A stretch of DNA of 64,000 nucleotides from Albula goreensis (Eukaryota; Chordata; Actinopteri; Albuliformes; Albulidae). Positions 10,901-25,900 of this stretch are shown here, piece by piece. The stretch lies in NCBI GenBank assembly GCA_022829145.1, contig CM040748.1, forward strand, positions 26,420,501-26,484,500, read 5' to 3'. Under the pieces are notes generated by a model. That model made no database searches and was not told where the DNA came from. It worked only from the letters and a program-made list of their open reading frames with translations. Position 1 is the stretch's first letter. Each line of letters starts with the position of its first letter. The translations under genes were made by a program, and so were the position numbers.

Positions 10901-13900
10901 AACATCAACTCTATATTACCCAGGATGCTTTGGATGATTGCTTTAGTTCCATGAATCTCATGATTGGTGGACCCACAGTCAATCTATGACTAGTTTGAAC
11001 CAATAAAGATGCTTTCCTATCCGGTGGCAAGGACAATTTTCGGTCCAAATCTGTGAACCACTGATCCTATGGAGCAGCTCCACCCATTTTCAGTTTCATG
11101 AAACCTCATTCCCCATCAGTACTTTAGAGAAATGTCTGGCTGTTTTTGTCAAATTGTGAATGTGTTGTCAGCACAATACTACACAGCACTTACCATTCAG
11201 CAGAGTCATAACACGCCCAGCCACTTCCTGTGTGTTAAAGGAGCCAGCACTACCTCTTCCTGGAGGACCAGCAGGACCAGGGGGACCAGGAGGACCAACC
11301 ACATATCGACGCACTTCGTCCCCTTGGCAACAGAACAGACAAATCTTTTACTTGCTTGTGGCTTTCATTGGCCTGCCTTTACAGACAAATCAGGGCCCTT
11401 TAGTAACCAGAGATTCTTTGAAGATGCAAAGCATTTTGCTCATTTTTGCAGATTGCCTAAAATGCTATGGGCTGCAATATTCTTGCTCAATAAGCCTATT
11501 GGCAGCCATTTTTACCAGTAATGTGTAACAGGAAGTTCAATACAGTGGCATTTCTGTTTATAAAATTGTTTTCTAGGTTCCTCTCATCTTGAATGCAGCC
11601 TAGGAAAAAAAGTTACTAAGGGAGGAAATGCAAGGACATTCATCCATATGACCATTACCGACAACGCAGGCGAATGTTCAGTTACACACATTTTAGCAGA
11701 GGTTGCTGTGAAAGTGACTACTCACTCTGTAACATACTGATGATGTCATTTATGGAGACAGTTCCGGGAGCACCAGGGGGGCCTGGAGGACCAGGGGCAC
11801 CACCTGCAAGGCCTCTACCTGAAATACAGCGGCCGGGTCAGATGCTGTCTACATTTCAACTAGTAGGTCTCAATCTTGGAAAGCACATAGTGTGCCGGAT
11901 TTTGGTGCTACTCAACACCTGTGTATTGATTAAAACAGTTGGCTACATGTTAACCTCTCCCCTGGCTAGCTGTAGAATTTAAAGTGAAAACAGAAGCCAG
12001 CAGATCCTGTGGCTCCATAGTCCAAGGCCAGGACTGAGGACCACTGATTTACCGTAAAACTTCCAATAAATGTGTCCTTTCACAAAATAGCCTGAGAGCG
12101 CTCCATGTTTTAGCAAATATCCTATCTCTAATAATGGCCTTGTAAAACTAAATATATAAGTTGCTGTAGATAAAGCAACTTGTGCATGTTGTTAAAGCAA
12201 ATAAAAGCCTGAGCTATTATTGGAAGTTCTATGTAATGAGCCACATGCAGTACATAGCTTAGAGACCTCACAGGCACATCTCACAGCTACACAACAATCA
12301 TTGGAATTAATTCGTTTTGAACATTAGCATATACATTAGCATACACACACACACACACACACACACAGATAGAGAGACACATGCTCACCGATAAGTCCAC
12401 ACAGAAAACCACATCAGAACAGATGCAAAGCTGACAGTATTGGCACAATTTCATACACAGCAACTTAAAGTGGGTCAACTTACTACGCATATATTCCATC
12501 ATACGAGAAGCCAAGTCATCCACAGACGGTCCACCTGAGCTGTCTCCTGGGGGTCCAGGTGGGCCAGGGGGACCCTGAGGGCCAGCCAGGTACTGCCTCA
12601 TGCTACCACCTTCATTGGAAAAATAAAAGGATCAAATAGTGAAAAAACCAAAATCTACTTTGCCCTGTGAATGTTCCTCAGATGTTTACATGGAGGTGGA
12701 AAGGGAATGCAACCTCTCAGCACTTACTCTGAAGAACGTCTGCAATCTGTTGCCGAACATCTGAACCACCGGAGCCATCACCTGGACGACCTGGGGCACC
12801 AGGTGGACCCGGGGGACCAGGTGGCCCTTGGACAGCTCTTGAACCGCCACCTAATCAGAGATGAAACTTGACTGAAGATGATACACAACGCATACTGATA
12901 GAGAGGTAAACAAAGACATGTGAACAACTGAATTTTCAGAAGGATTCAGGTTATCTGGATATGTAGACTCATTGGCTCTGATGCAGTCCACATTTAACCA
13001 ACAACTGTTAGTTGTCTGAGACAGCATGTGAGTAAAATTAAATAAAAATAAGTTATTGACTTTTTCAATTGCAATTGACAATATATTAACATGTATTACT
13101 ATAATTTTAAGTTAGGCAGATAATAGTAAAACAGATCTAGTCTTAACTTTTAAAAGTTACACATATTTAGTTATATATATTTTCTCAATCTCTTAAAGAG
13201 TTTGAATCTCTGAGGTTATACCATAATGACATTAGCTGTAGGTGTTTGTACTGATACTAACCAGATGAGGATCCAGGGATTCCAGGAGCACCAGGAATTC
13301 CAGAGTCACCTGAAAAAAATTTAAATAAGACATGGAACACAGAATTGCATACAAAAGATTCATAAACAATACATAGGTTTTTTGTGATAAAAAGTAAAAG
13401 GCTGTTATTTTATTGAAAGTGCTCCTCCTTAGTTTTGCCCAAAATTTTGTGTCTGACCTCAAATGAATCTAATTAAGTTACAGCCAGATATGATGGTAAC
13501 TGTGTAACAATTCTCAGCATCTGAGCTATGACTGGGATATTTTGCATACTTGTATAGTGTTAAGCATCAAAGTGCTGCTAATCTCAAATGTTGCTGAAAC
13601 TCTATGGGGAGACGCTGGCCTTACCAGGTGGACCCTGTGGTCCAAGCGGTCCTTCAGGGCCTTGGGGCCCAGGGATACCTGGAGACCCTGGAGTCCCACG
13701 AGGTCCTTCTGGTCCCTGTTGGCCTGGAAGTCCTAAATTTGGCACAACACAGAATGCGGAATATGAATTTGAATGCAAAATGAAGAACATGCATACAGAA
13801 CAAGTATGCAGACCTGAGTGTGGGAAAGAAGGACTGTGTAGGTTGCAGGATTTCATGCCCACATCTCCAATTAACTACGTAGCGCATGTATTACTTAATG

Positions 13901-16900
13901 TATAAAACACTTACCATGGTCTAGACTATAATTGGAAATGGAGTTATTGTATGCTGCTAATTAGCGACTGTGCAAGGGTCACTCATGGAAGATGTGATGT
14001 AGACTTGAAAAATATATTTCAAACATCGACCTGTTATTTGCTATGAACTAAAAATATATGAAAATCAACTACTGTATACAGTCTCTCCTTGGGTTTACCT
14101 CAGGGATTCCAGTTCCTCAGTCTCAGAATACTGAACATATATTGGTAATCAGTCTGGGCATTGTTGGTGTGCTGTGTATGTTTTACAACTACCTGTGTTT
14201 TTTTAATCCTTATGAACATAATGAATATCTGGGTTCTTTAACCAACCTCTTCCAGGTTGTCCAGGAGGTCCAGGGCTCCCTGGTAGACCTGGCTGACCTG
14301 GTTCTCCTGAAGAACAGGAGCATGTGTCAGCATCAAAAAAAAATAGCTACTGAACAAGACCAGTGTCTCTTCTAGGACTGTAGATATCAGTAATTTCAAC
14401 CAAGAGCAGAAATTGGGTTTGGAGTCAATTCCACTTCAATTCAATCAATTTTAAAAAATGAAATTCAAATAATTTTACACAATGACAAATTTAATTAAAA
14501 ACAGAGCAGCGGTTGCTCAAGCTAAAGCAAATGAAGAAGATTCTTACCGTCAGCTCCCCTTTCACCTGGCTCACCTACAAAAACCAGAGGGTTTGGTTAT
14601 CCCATTTGCTATAATGGGGTATAACTGTTATACTGCATGAAATTAGCCCTTCATTTTTGTGCAGGTTACCCACAATGCTGTTCAGATAACCTGAGTCTGT
14701 GCTGAAACACTTCAAACATCGAATGGGGAGCACTACTTCAATAAACAATGTATAGCACCTCAATAAAGTAATAATCACTGCATATTACATCTTAACTACA
14801 ATTCAGGCAGTCAGCAGATGGTGTTACAAGAAAGTGACTTACATCAGGTGCATTTGACATGGCTAAAAAGTAAAACAAGCATGATAAATCAGTAAAGCTA
14901 CATCCTGATCGATGCCATTGTAGAGCTGCATGTAACAGGACCATTGAAACAACTATATAACTGACTTCCAACACCTGCTGAAGCAACTTATAGACGAAAC
15001 TTACGGGAGGATCGGTGTACTACAGCTTAAAGATTTCATGGGCTCTGTTTGGTATAGAGAGTGGAACTTTTGTACATAGTTCAGTAGCTACCTGGTTTGC
15101 CTTCTGAACCCGTTGGTCCCATTGGTCCAGGTGGTCCTGGAGGTCCAGCAAAGAATGTCCCTAGCACACAGAACAAAGAAAAATAATTACATGCTAGCTA
15201 CCTGAAAGCGCCTGAAAAATGTTAGCATTAAGTCTAGTACTTTTGAGATGGTACTAACTCTGAGAAGTGTATTTCCAAAAGTCTTCTGAGACAATTTATT
15301 TTGGTTGTTACTCAAAGAACTAAGTATGAAAGTCCATACTATACTATACATTTGACAGATTATAGTCTGTATAAAATAGTGCCTATAACATGAGAGCAAA
15401 AATCTTTATCAATATTCTGGTTAATGGTGATGTTTTATGTTTATATTGTAGATGTAAGGTATTAATTTGCTGAAACAGAAATTAATTAACACTCCAAACC
15501 TGAGTTTGGCACAAAGCTTCCTGGTTCTCCTCTTTCACCTGGAGGTCCTGGCAAACCAGCTCCTGAAGATTAAAATACCAGAGTCAACAGTGAGAAATAT
15601 GAAAACTGTTTCGAAACAGAGTTCAGGTAACTGATTGCAAAAACCTCACATGACCATATTTAAACTTTTTTACAGGCCCACTTTACAAATACCATTGTTT
15701 TTCAGCTAGCACATCTGGCTGGAGTGGGCATTTAACTTTCTGACTTCAGAAAGAGGGGTGTGGTTGTGTAAATCACCTGGCTGCCCTGGCTCTCCTGGCC
15801 GACCAGGAGGACCTAGGGGACCGGGGGGACCTGGAAGACCTGGCCGGCCTGGTTGACTTTCTCCTGGATGAAAAGAAGAGTTTGAATCAGCTATATTTTA
15901 GAACATAAAGAATATGTTGGTGTGCACGTACAGGAACCAAAATATGTTCACTTAGCAACATGTTATCAGTATTATTTTAAGTATTTTTGCATCCCCTCTG
16001 GGGGAGTATTCATGTCAAACATGAGAATGCTCAGATTTTTACATTTACATCACCTTGAAGGGAGGGTTTTGAGATGTGGCTGAATAGCTCTGCCATACAT
16101 GAGGAGAACACTGCATTAAACTGCAACAATATACAATGTTGTTACATTTCAAAGTTCCCTTTCTGCCATGTGATCATGTTTGGCTTTAAGAGCCGATCTC
16201 TGTCCCGTAGAGTGGTGAACTGAATTAAGGTTGTGGAGTGGGAACATTGACCTCTCAAAAGTAATATTTCTCCTGGCAAGTTTTTCATGTAGGACTGGGC
16301 TGACTCTGGAAACTTAAGGACAGGCTAGAAACTGCTGTTGTCATTTTCAGGCCAAATTTTGAGTCATAGCCAACACCACTGATTTACTTTTTTACCACAA
16401 CCTTCCACTGTTGGAATACATATCACCCATGGTATCACCAATGAGCCTACTCTCATGGCCAGGGGACCCGGGTGGCCCAGGACGCCCAGGGGGTCCAGGA
16501 GGTCCAGGGGGTCCAGGGTTTCCATTAGATCCTGGAATTCCAGGAGGCCCTGCGGGTCCAAGGGATGGCTGCCCTGGGTTGGGTTAAGGACATAATAGAT
16601 CAGAGAAATGTATTCTGCATATTCGTCTTAACTGCATGTTAATGCCAGTTAGCTGTGCCATTCTGATATTAACTAACAAGAACTGATATCATGAATCTGT
16701 AACCGGCCTGTCCTACCTAATAAAACCAGGAGAGCTCATTCTCATAGCAGACATTCATAATGTGATGTTAGTTTACAGAATAAGGTGCATCTATGCATCT
16801 CTAGGTATACTGTATATGCAATATGAATGGAAGAAAAAAATGGCCCATATCCATATGAGTTAAACGTACTCTCAGTCTTGGGGGGTTCAACGGTTTTCAC

Positions 16901-19900
16901 AGTTATTCCAGGCTCTCCTCTATCACCCTTGTCTCCCTGGTCTCCTTTTGTCCCCTTTGGACCTGTGCAGAGACACCTCTGTGATTCATAGTGACCATGT
17001 AAATTAAAAATGGAAAGATTTTGCAGATATAGGTATAAACAATGTAGCCAAAGAAAACACCTCACCGTTCAACCTCATTCATGTCATGAAACTTTTCCAA
17101 CACATCCATAATATCATATGTAGCCCATGTTTATTTGTTAACCATATACTGATAGAACTGTGACTTGGGGAAGGATGGTTTAAGTGCAAAACATTTGCCT
17201 TATGAGTTTCTCCACTACAAATTAATCATCAAATTTGCCACTTATATGGGTGAGAATGACGGCAAACTACATAATTTCACATGTTTTGTAAAATATAGAA
17301 CATATGAACTATTTGCAAAAAAAATCAGTCCACCTGAAAAGGAGATTCAATATCGAAGTTTATCAGCTAAAACGGGGCGTCAGGTCAGCCTAACCATGAA
17401 TATAGACACTCTGCTTAACACTGCGCCAAACAACATTCCCTAGCTGTGCTTTATTCAGACGACAGCAGCCTACCAGGTTGACCAGGGATGCCAGCAGGAC
17501 CAATGGGACCTGAGAAGACATGGTAACAGCTCTGGTTAGAATGGATATGGAAAGAACCAACAGACACCTTGTGGAACACATGTATAAAAATGACAGTCAG
17601 AGAGAGGAGATCTTCAGTCTTACCTGACAAACCTGGAGGTCCAGCAGGGCCAGGAGGCCCAGGACTTCCAGGAGGTCCAGGGACACCCACTGCGTTGGAG
17701 CCGGCTGAAAAAACCAAAAGGAGACCATCTTTACTGTCTCTTGTCCTCACAATTCAGATGGAAAAAAAATCAAGCACTTCATATTATTTTGGCAAATGTC
17801 AAAGTATGAAAATAATGCTACAAGCAAAGGCATACATACGTACCAGACAACTTAAGGCAAGCTTTTCGGGCTGATACAGCAGATTTGTAAATGATGGGCA
17901 TAATACCCACTGGCAGCATTTGTTTTGTTATGCAGAAGAATACTTTACGTAAGGGATAATGTACAGTGAGCTAGTAATTATTGCGGAATAAAGCCTGACA
18001 GGGTGATGCAGGACCCCGTCGTGAAGCAGAGGGGTCTTGAATCACCCTGAAGGGGTGTAGTCAACAAAGCTTAATTTTAATTCAGCAAAGCTGTCTAATG
18101 AAGGTACTTAGTTAGACCTAACTGCACAAAAAGCATTTCACTTATACTGAATTTGGAGTGAATGGAAACAAAATAAATTAATGTCCTACCTGCATTAATA
18201 ACTTTTCCATGTTCTCCTGGTTCACCTATAACAGTGCAAGATATGAATTTACAGACCTGTGTTGCAGTGGTTACCCATAACAATACACCTAATGTACTCT
18301 CCAAATACCTGCAACAGAACATTACAAGACATAAAATTTTTCCAATTGAAATTTAAATCTTATACACCGTACATTTTCAATGCAATGCTTTGGAGTGGTC
18401 CTTAAGCTGGTTATAACATCATATGCATAAAGAAGCTTAAGTAATTACCCTTCTTTATGCTTACCTTAAGTAATTTAGAGGTTTTTGTAATGCAATTTGC
18501 TTACATATTCCTGTTTTTTGCTTTTAGTGGTGTAATTTTTACTGAGTAATTTATTACAAGTTAAAACACTTTTAACACACAATGACCCAACAGTATCACC
18601 TTTTGCTCCAGGCAGGCCAGGGTTTCCTGGTATTCCTATAAAAAAATGTATATTTTTAGTGTATGCAATTTCTAACTGCTACTTGTCAATGAAAAAAATA
18701 GGTTATTGACACTCATTTGTCTCATACCTGGTGGTCCTTGAAGCCCTGGTACTCCTTGAAAAGGTCCGCGTCAAGAGAAGGTGAACACAGAAGCATGATT
18801 GAAATAAAAAGAAATAGTAAAGATTGATTATAATATTACAATACACTCTAAATGTCCAAGTGTGTGCTTACTTCTCCAAGAACTCAATGGCAAGTGAAGA
18901 AGTTGTTCTGTTATAGTGGAGCTTTATAACTTAGGTAATACTGTGTACAGTTATTGCTACGTAGTAGGAATAGTAGCTCTTTCAATTTCCATGCTAACCA
19001 CCACTAACCAGAGACCCTGAACACCACCTCTCTCAATACTCCATGTATGACATTTGTATATTAGGATATTCAATCAATATAGGTCAGGGGTGGTCATTCC
19101 TGGACCTGGACAGCTACAAGGATGCTGTTTTTTAGCAATTAGCTGATCAATTACTAGCGCTCACGTTAATTGGTTTCTTGGATCTGAATCAGTTGCTGGT
19201 TTTACAGGTACATCAAAACCAGCATGCCCAGTTGCTCCACAGGGCCCAGGGTTGGCCACCCCTGGTGTCAGTCATAGAGACAGTCCTGAATAAGGCAGCT
19301 TTGCTTTACCTGGAGAACCAGAGTCTCCTGGAGGCCCAGCTGGTCCTCTGGCTCCTGGCAATCCAACGATACCTTGTTCACCTTTAGATAAATGGCAAGA
19401 AATTGGTACTTTGCTGCATGGATGAGTGCTACTTAAAGATTATGTGTAATTACCAAATGATAACAGAATCAACTGTCATCTCACAATTAAAATTTTACAA
19501 TTGTAGAATTAAAACTAAAATACTACAATAAACACATACTTAGGCCTGTTAAATTTCTTGCATGTAGTACACTTGTAGCACACGTAATAGTGCTGATCAA
19601 CCATGCATGCTCTCACATTAGGGGAAATTATCCTGCAACCTACCTCTAGGGCCTTTTGCTCCATCGGACCCAGAGGGACCTGTTTGATAATCATGGTAAA
19701 TTTGAGGAAAAAAAAACAGAAATCACTGGGTCAAAAACACAAAGGCACATTTATAACTAACTAACTTGTAATCAACTTTCTGTACCTGAGGCAACTGACA
19801 GTCAAATAATGCTTTCTGAAAAGATTTTTTTTTGTCATGTCACAAAAAGATTTTACAACAGTATAGACATTTGTGTAAGAAGCTCATGGTTGTTTTCAGC

Positions 19901-22900
19901 TCACAGCACTCTTGTGTATGACACTATCTCACTGCAGTCTAGAACACTGCATTCTCTGGTGTGTCACTCACCCACAGATCCTTTTGGTCCTTTCTCTCCA
20001 GGAGGTCCTGGCAGTCCCCTTTGCCCTATGTCACCTTTACAACAGAAGAGCAGAACAGGTCATACAAACCTCCCATCTCCCCAACCAACACCTTTGTACA
20101 TGAACCATAGTAACATCAACATTCCATAAAACACAGCATATCAAACGCCATGGCCTGTCCACATCATCCCATCATACCTGACCAGACTATTGTACACACC
20201 TGAGGTTCCACGTTGTCCTTTCTCACCAGTTTCACCTGTGGAAGAAACCAAAGCATTACAGGCAAACAGCATTTGAAACTTGAACCAAAAACATTTTGAT
20301 TTCGACTCAAAAGACACAGTGGAATATATAAATGTGAAGCTAATGTCTCAAAGTCAGACCATTGCCAATTTCAGCTGATGTATGTTAGCTGTTATATTAG
20401 TAAGTGGATCATGTGTTTCAAAGCTCAGGTTTATGTGATGTTTTTAGCCATTTGGAATGAAAACATTGCAAGGTAACTATTCTGCTAGCTTGAAATTGAC
20501 ACCATTTTTTAAATAAATACTGATGAAATTAATAAAGGAAATACATTCAATTTTGACCACTGTGCTTTGATGACAATTAAATATAGTATCAAAGTTCAAT
20601 ATTGCTTATGTGCAGTGACACAAAACATCCGTATGTACTTGGTGTATTTGTCCATTTGTATGACTCCACTGTACTATACCTTTTCTTCCTGCTGGCCCAG
20701 CAACTCCTGTGTCTCCTTCAGAAGAAACAATGGCATTATAGCAAGATTTTTAAAAAATTATAAGACATTTTCTAAGTAATTAGTAATGACTAATTTCCAA
20801 GTAAATTATATGTCTTAATGAAATATAAATAGAAGCTGTATGTGCATGTGTGAGCATACAGGTAAGTATATGTGAATATGGAGGCATCTGTTGTTGTATT
20901 CTACAAAGAATCTGAAAAACAAACTAATGCTGACATTTGTGATCATTTCAGTTATAGCTTACAAAACAGTATTACAGTCCAGAAAGCGTACAATTGTACC
21001 TTTTGGTCCCTGAGGTCCTGAGTCTCCACGGAAACCCTGTAGACCTGGTGGACCTGGGAACAGAGTATCACATGTGAGACATGCTAATACTGAATAGTCA
21101 CAGAATAAAACCAATGGGATCATTTTAACAATGATAACGTGCAAGTCTCTTACCAGGTGCACCAGGAGAACCCTGTGGACCCATATCACCTTAATAGGCA
21201 GGAGACAAGAACATTTTTAAAGTTAATAAATGAGCGAAAACAATATTCTGAACAATATTCTTCTGCCTTTTGGTAGTTTATCACAATAGAATGAAACCTG
21301 GACAAAATAAAATCACTTATATGTCAGCCATTTTGTGCTTTGTCAACATTTTTCATAAAAAATATAATACATTTTTTAATTGTTACATTTATTCATAAGT
21401 CCCTAAAAGTAAAAGTTATAAAGTCCTCATTCGAAATCATGGTAAGTTTGACAAATCATGGTATTAAAATGTGCCTTAACTGTGTATGCACTAAGATGGA
21501 AATCACTCTAGATTTGAGTGTCTTCTAAAAATATACATGTACTGTAACTTAAACATAAATTAGTGGACATGCAGATGACGATGATCTTACCTTTAAGTCC
21601 CACTGGTCCGGGCTGTCCAGTTGGGCCTTGAGACCCAGGTTCACCTGCAACACCTGTGAAAAGTAGGAGACAGGCTGGATTCTGGCTTAAAGGAGATACA
21701 GGGCAGTTTGTCTGAGGAGGTATACTATGAAATGAGCACCGTCATTAATACAGGGACAACAGCATTAAAGGACATAAGAAAAGCTGCATTGTTGGATACA
21801 ATCTCTTACATTGAGATAAATGACTTCTATCTTCTCTGGCTCCCAAGTGGTGGAATGAAGGGACATTACAACTACACAGTCCCCTACAAATGTGTCTCAT
21901 CTCTCAGTTGGTGGAGTAGCATAAGGATTAGAGAGCTGGGCTTGTCACTCAGGAGTTGCATGTTTGATTTCTTTGCATGTGTTCAATGGCATTGTATGCT
22001 TGAGCAAGCTACTTCATCTAAAAAGACATGCCTTACATCTTTTCCTACAACATTGAAAAGTGAAACAATTGCATTGTAATACTGTTTTTTACATGATTGA
22101 TTAATGAAAATCAGATAATCACAAGGTCAAATTTTGGATACTTCCTTCAATTCCATGCTGTGCTAACTTTAGTGGTTGCCTGTTAGTGATACAAATGTTG
22201 AGGCCTGTTTCTTGTTATACTGCAGGTTAATGTGCCAACCTTTATCCCCCTTCTCTCCAATTCCTGGGGGACCTTGCTCTCCACGTGGTCCTGCAGGTCC
22301 CTCCCTCCCTCTTTGTCCTGGTGGGCCATCTGGTCCTGGTTCCCCTGAGAAAGCACAGGAGACACAACTCAACCTTTATGACTTACAAGCACCAGGTGAG
22401 GCATGACTCTGTCTGAAGTGGTACTTCACAGGAGACCAGATCCTTCAGGACACAGTCCTGATGCTGCTCTACCAAGAGCCACTGATTGTCCGGCAAACGT
22501 ACCTCCAAATCACAATAAAAGATGTCAAAATGACACTGCAGTTACAGAATTATAGATACATTGTTCTAAAATAGTATTTTATTTATAAAATATTCTAAAT
22601 CATACCAGTCCATATATCAAAACAGAATGAGACATTTAACAACAGAGTGCACTACAGAGGCTAAAAGCTAGTTTAATTTCTGGGTTTAGCTTATGACTTA
22701 AACTATTTTGAATTCTCCAAAAAGCATTTGTAGTTGACAAGAAAATTATTCTTAGCTTTCAATTGCTTTTAGTTAGTGTTCACTAGGGCTGCAACTTACA
22801 ACTATTTTCATTATCAATTAATCTGCTCTATTATTTTCTCAATTAATTGTTTTCTGATGCAAACAGTTAAAAACGCCCATCACAGTTTCCTAGAGCACAA

Positions 22901-25900
22901 GGTGACATCATTAAATGTCTTGTTTTTTTCTGACCAACAGTCCAAAACCCTAAAATATTCAATCTACTGTAATGTAAGACCATGAAAAGCAACATATCCT
23001 CGCATTTGAGAACATGGAACCATCACATTTTAGGGATTTTTGCTTCAAAAATGACTTAAACAATTAATTGATTATGAAAATAGTTGGTGATTACTTTTCT
23101 TTTGATCAACTAATCGATTAATAGTTGCAGCTCTAGTGTTCACTTTCATGTGGGTTAAAAAACCCTATTTTCTATGGAAGATCTGGTCTTAACATGGCGT
23201 TGAATCACTAGGTTTGCCAAACGATGTGTGACCTGTGACTCTGACTGTACCACATGGGCCACCGTACACATGCTGCCAAGTCATCATCTCTCTTTACCTG
23301 CACTTCCTTTCGGTCCTCTAGGCCCTTCCTGTCCCATGTGTCCAGGGGCACCTGGAGGCCCTGTGGCAGAGGAATGAGAATCATCCAGAAACCCTCCACT
23401 TCAAATTCCCAACCACATCCCACAGCACAACACAACCCACATTTTTCCACATCCATGCAGATGGCATGCAGAGCATTAATTATGCCACCCCTCTCCACAA
23501 CTGACCCTTTGCTAAGCCCCTCCCTAGAATGGCCACTGTCCAATCCTACGTTTTCAAATACACTGTTATGCAGATGGCTGAAATAAATACAGATGCAGGT
23601 ACATCGTTGATGGTCTCCTGCTTTAAGACACAACACAACACAGAGTAAAAATCGAGCCGGTTACACTGGAATCGTTATAAACGCCATGTTGGGTGCAAAA
23701 GCTTGACAGGCATAGCAACAGTAACCAAGGGGGGCGGGACTTAGTGAAGGGCCAAGTCCACCTGAGAAACACATATGTGAAGCAAATACTCCAATGAGCA
23801 AAAGTGAAGGTAAAAGTGACATCATAGTGATCTTACCTGGGAAACCTGGGGCACCATCTTCACCTGGAAATGAATCAAAATATAACTTGAATATATTTAT
23901 AGCTATCATTACAGGTTAGTTGGTTATATGTGTCTTTATACATTCATATGTCAAAAATTGTACAAACCTAAATGTATAAAAAAAAATATTTTTTGCTTTG
24001 CAGACATCGTTCTTCAGCCCATCATTAGCTGATTCTATATGGCCACCAAGGGCTTAAACCTTATTAAATATTCCTCAACTGAGAATCTTAGTTCCGTGAC
24101 CATTACTATACATTCAGACAAAATGGTTCCCTGGTGTATTATTTTTGCTTGCTGTAACATAATGAAATCCTATGCCCATCTGACACCCACAGTAAAAAGT
24201 ACAGACATTTCTGAGAAAACAACCCACCTTTAAGTCCAGGAAGACCAGGAATTCCAGGTTCACCTGAAATACAATGTCAGTATAAAATATAAGACATGAA
24301 AATAATGCACATCATTCAGTCTATCTTTGAATCACCTGCTAATAAAAAATAAAATCCATTCCCTAACAGCTCTGTTGCATTAGTAGCTATACCTGCACTG
24401 TTAATGTGTGTGGAATCACATGCAACCTTACCCCTGGCACCTGGCTCTCCTCTCTCTCCTTTGATTGAGGATGTGAGTTGTGCTGTGAAAGCAAAAAGAA
24501 CCAGGGGCTCAGGGTCATTTGTTTCCATGGTCACAAACATAAAAAAACGGGCACAGATATTCTACACATGTTCACAACAATTTGATGTACTGAAGATTTT
24601 AATCTGTCTGTACTTTGTAAAGTACCCATCCAATACCCATCCATTTTCAGAAAAAAATCAGTTTGAAATAATTCATTCTCCCTGTCTCTGTATAATTGTG
24701 TAGTTTAAATTTATGATTGATTGACTTTGATGCAGTTAGAAACAAACACTAGCAGCACAGGACATCACATCTTATTTTTTTTCCAGTCAGCCTGATATAT
24801 TTAATATCAGTACAAACAAAGTTGATTTTATAGAGATATAGTCTTTCTGACAATGTCTAGGGCAGTGGTATCAAACACAGTGAAATAAAAGGCCTAATGA
24901 ATGCTAATTTTCACTCTATGCTTCATTTTTAATGACATAACTATGTGCTAAATTTGCCTGGATGGTTAGCACTCAATGCATATAGTCTTGAATGAGTTAT
25001 TTTTGTTATGTATATAAAAATGTTGCCTATATTTTGTATGCTTAACATGGGATATGCACAAGGGCACATGCTAATGGTTGAATTAATCCAATAGAGCCAG
25101 GCACAACTGTTTTGAATGAAAACCTGCATAGACACGGCCCTCTTTGGCTCTCAGTCTGAGGCCAGTGGAGTGGGTGCTGCGTTACCTCTGACAGCCTCAG
25201 ACTGCAGCTCGTCCCTCAGGAGTCGCTGCACAGTCTGCTGCATGGTGGCACTGTCCATACTGGGCGGGGCGGCTCCCAGGTTAATGGTGTTGTCAGACCT
25301 GGGAAGGCTGGAGCGGTCGACGTAGGTAGACTGCAGGGGGTCAATGATGTTGACATCTGATGAGAGGCGACTCGTGTGGGCGGCAGAGGAGCCCCCCTCC
25401 AGAGCTTCCACTCGAGCCTTCAGCCTCCTCATCTCCTCCGCTGGGGAGAGAGAAAATAATGAATGGTGAGCGACAGGAGAGGCTATGCTAACAACAGCCC
25501 TCATTTGCCTTAGCAGGTTTCTTTACTCTTCAGCTTATAAACATATAAACATGTCATTCTGAAACAAGTTTAAGGACATGATTATTAAAATGTTCCTCAC
25601 ATACAAAATTCTTCCACAGGAATTTTAAATTCATTTTTTGCTTTCATCAAATAATTTTTATTGTACTTATTTGTATAATTCTAACTACAGGTAGAACTGG
25701 GCTCATCCAATTTAATCTCCAGGGTACCTCCATTTTTGGAGAGACATGAATATTTACCTGCGCAACATACAAAAGACCAGAGAAGAAATATGACTGGTTG
25801 ATATGCTTTACACCATCATGATATGCTTTAAAGTGTATTGACAGTTGTGATAAACATGGTGACAACGTAAGTTAACTTCATCAAACAATTTTACTTTTTA

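Noticed and set aside
11132-11528. Plus-strand ORFs with GPGGPG-like or GTRGTR-like repeats opposite collagen exons
   Set aside because: Antisense shadows of Gly-X-Y exons on the minus strand; no splice or start context.
13915-13920. A 6-nt microexon (TCTAG/ACCATG/GTAAGTG) that fits phase 1 between exons 42 and 43
   Set aside because: It would insert Asp-His and does not restore the Gly-X-Y register; one good donor-like sequence is too little support.
14843-14862. A possible 20-nt exon on the minus strand between TTTTTAG and GTAAGT
   Set aside because: Its length is not a multiple of three and it would break the phase-1 chain between exons at 15092 and 14548; it encodes no Gly-X-Y.
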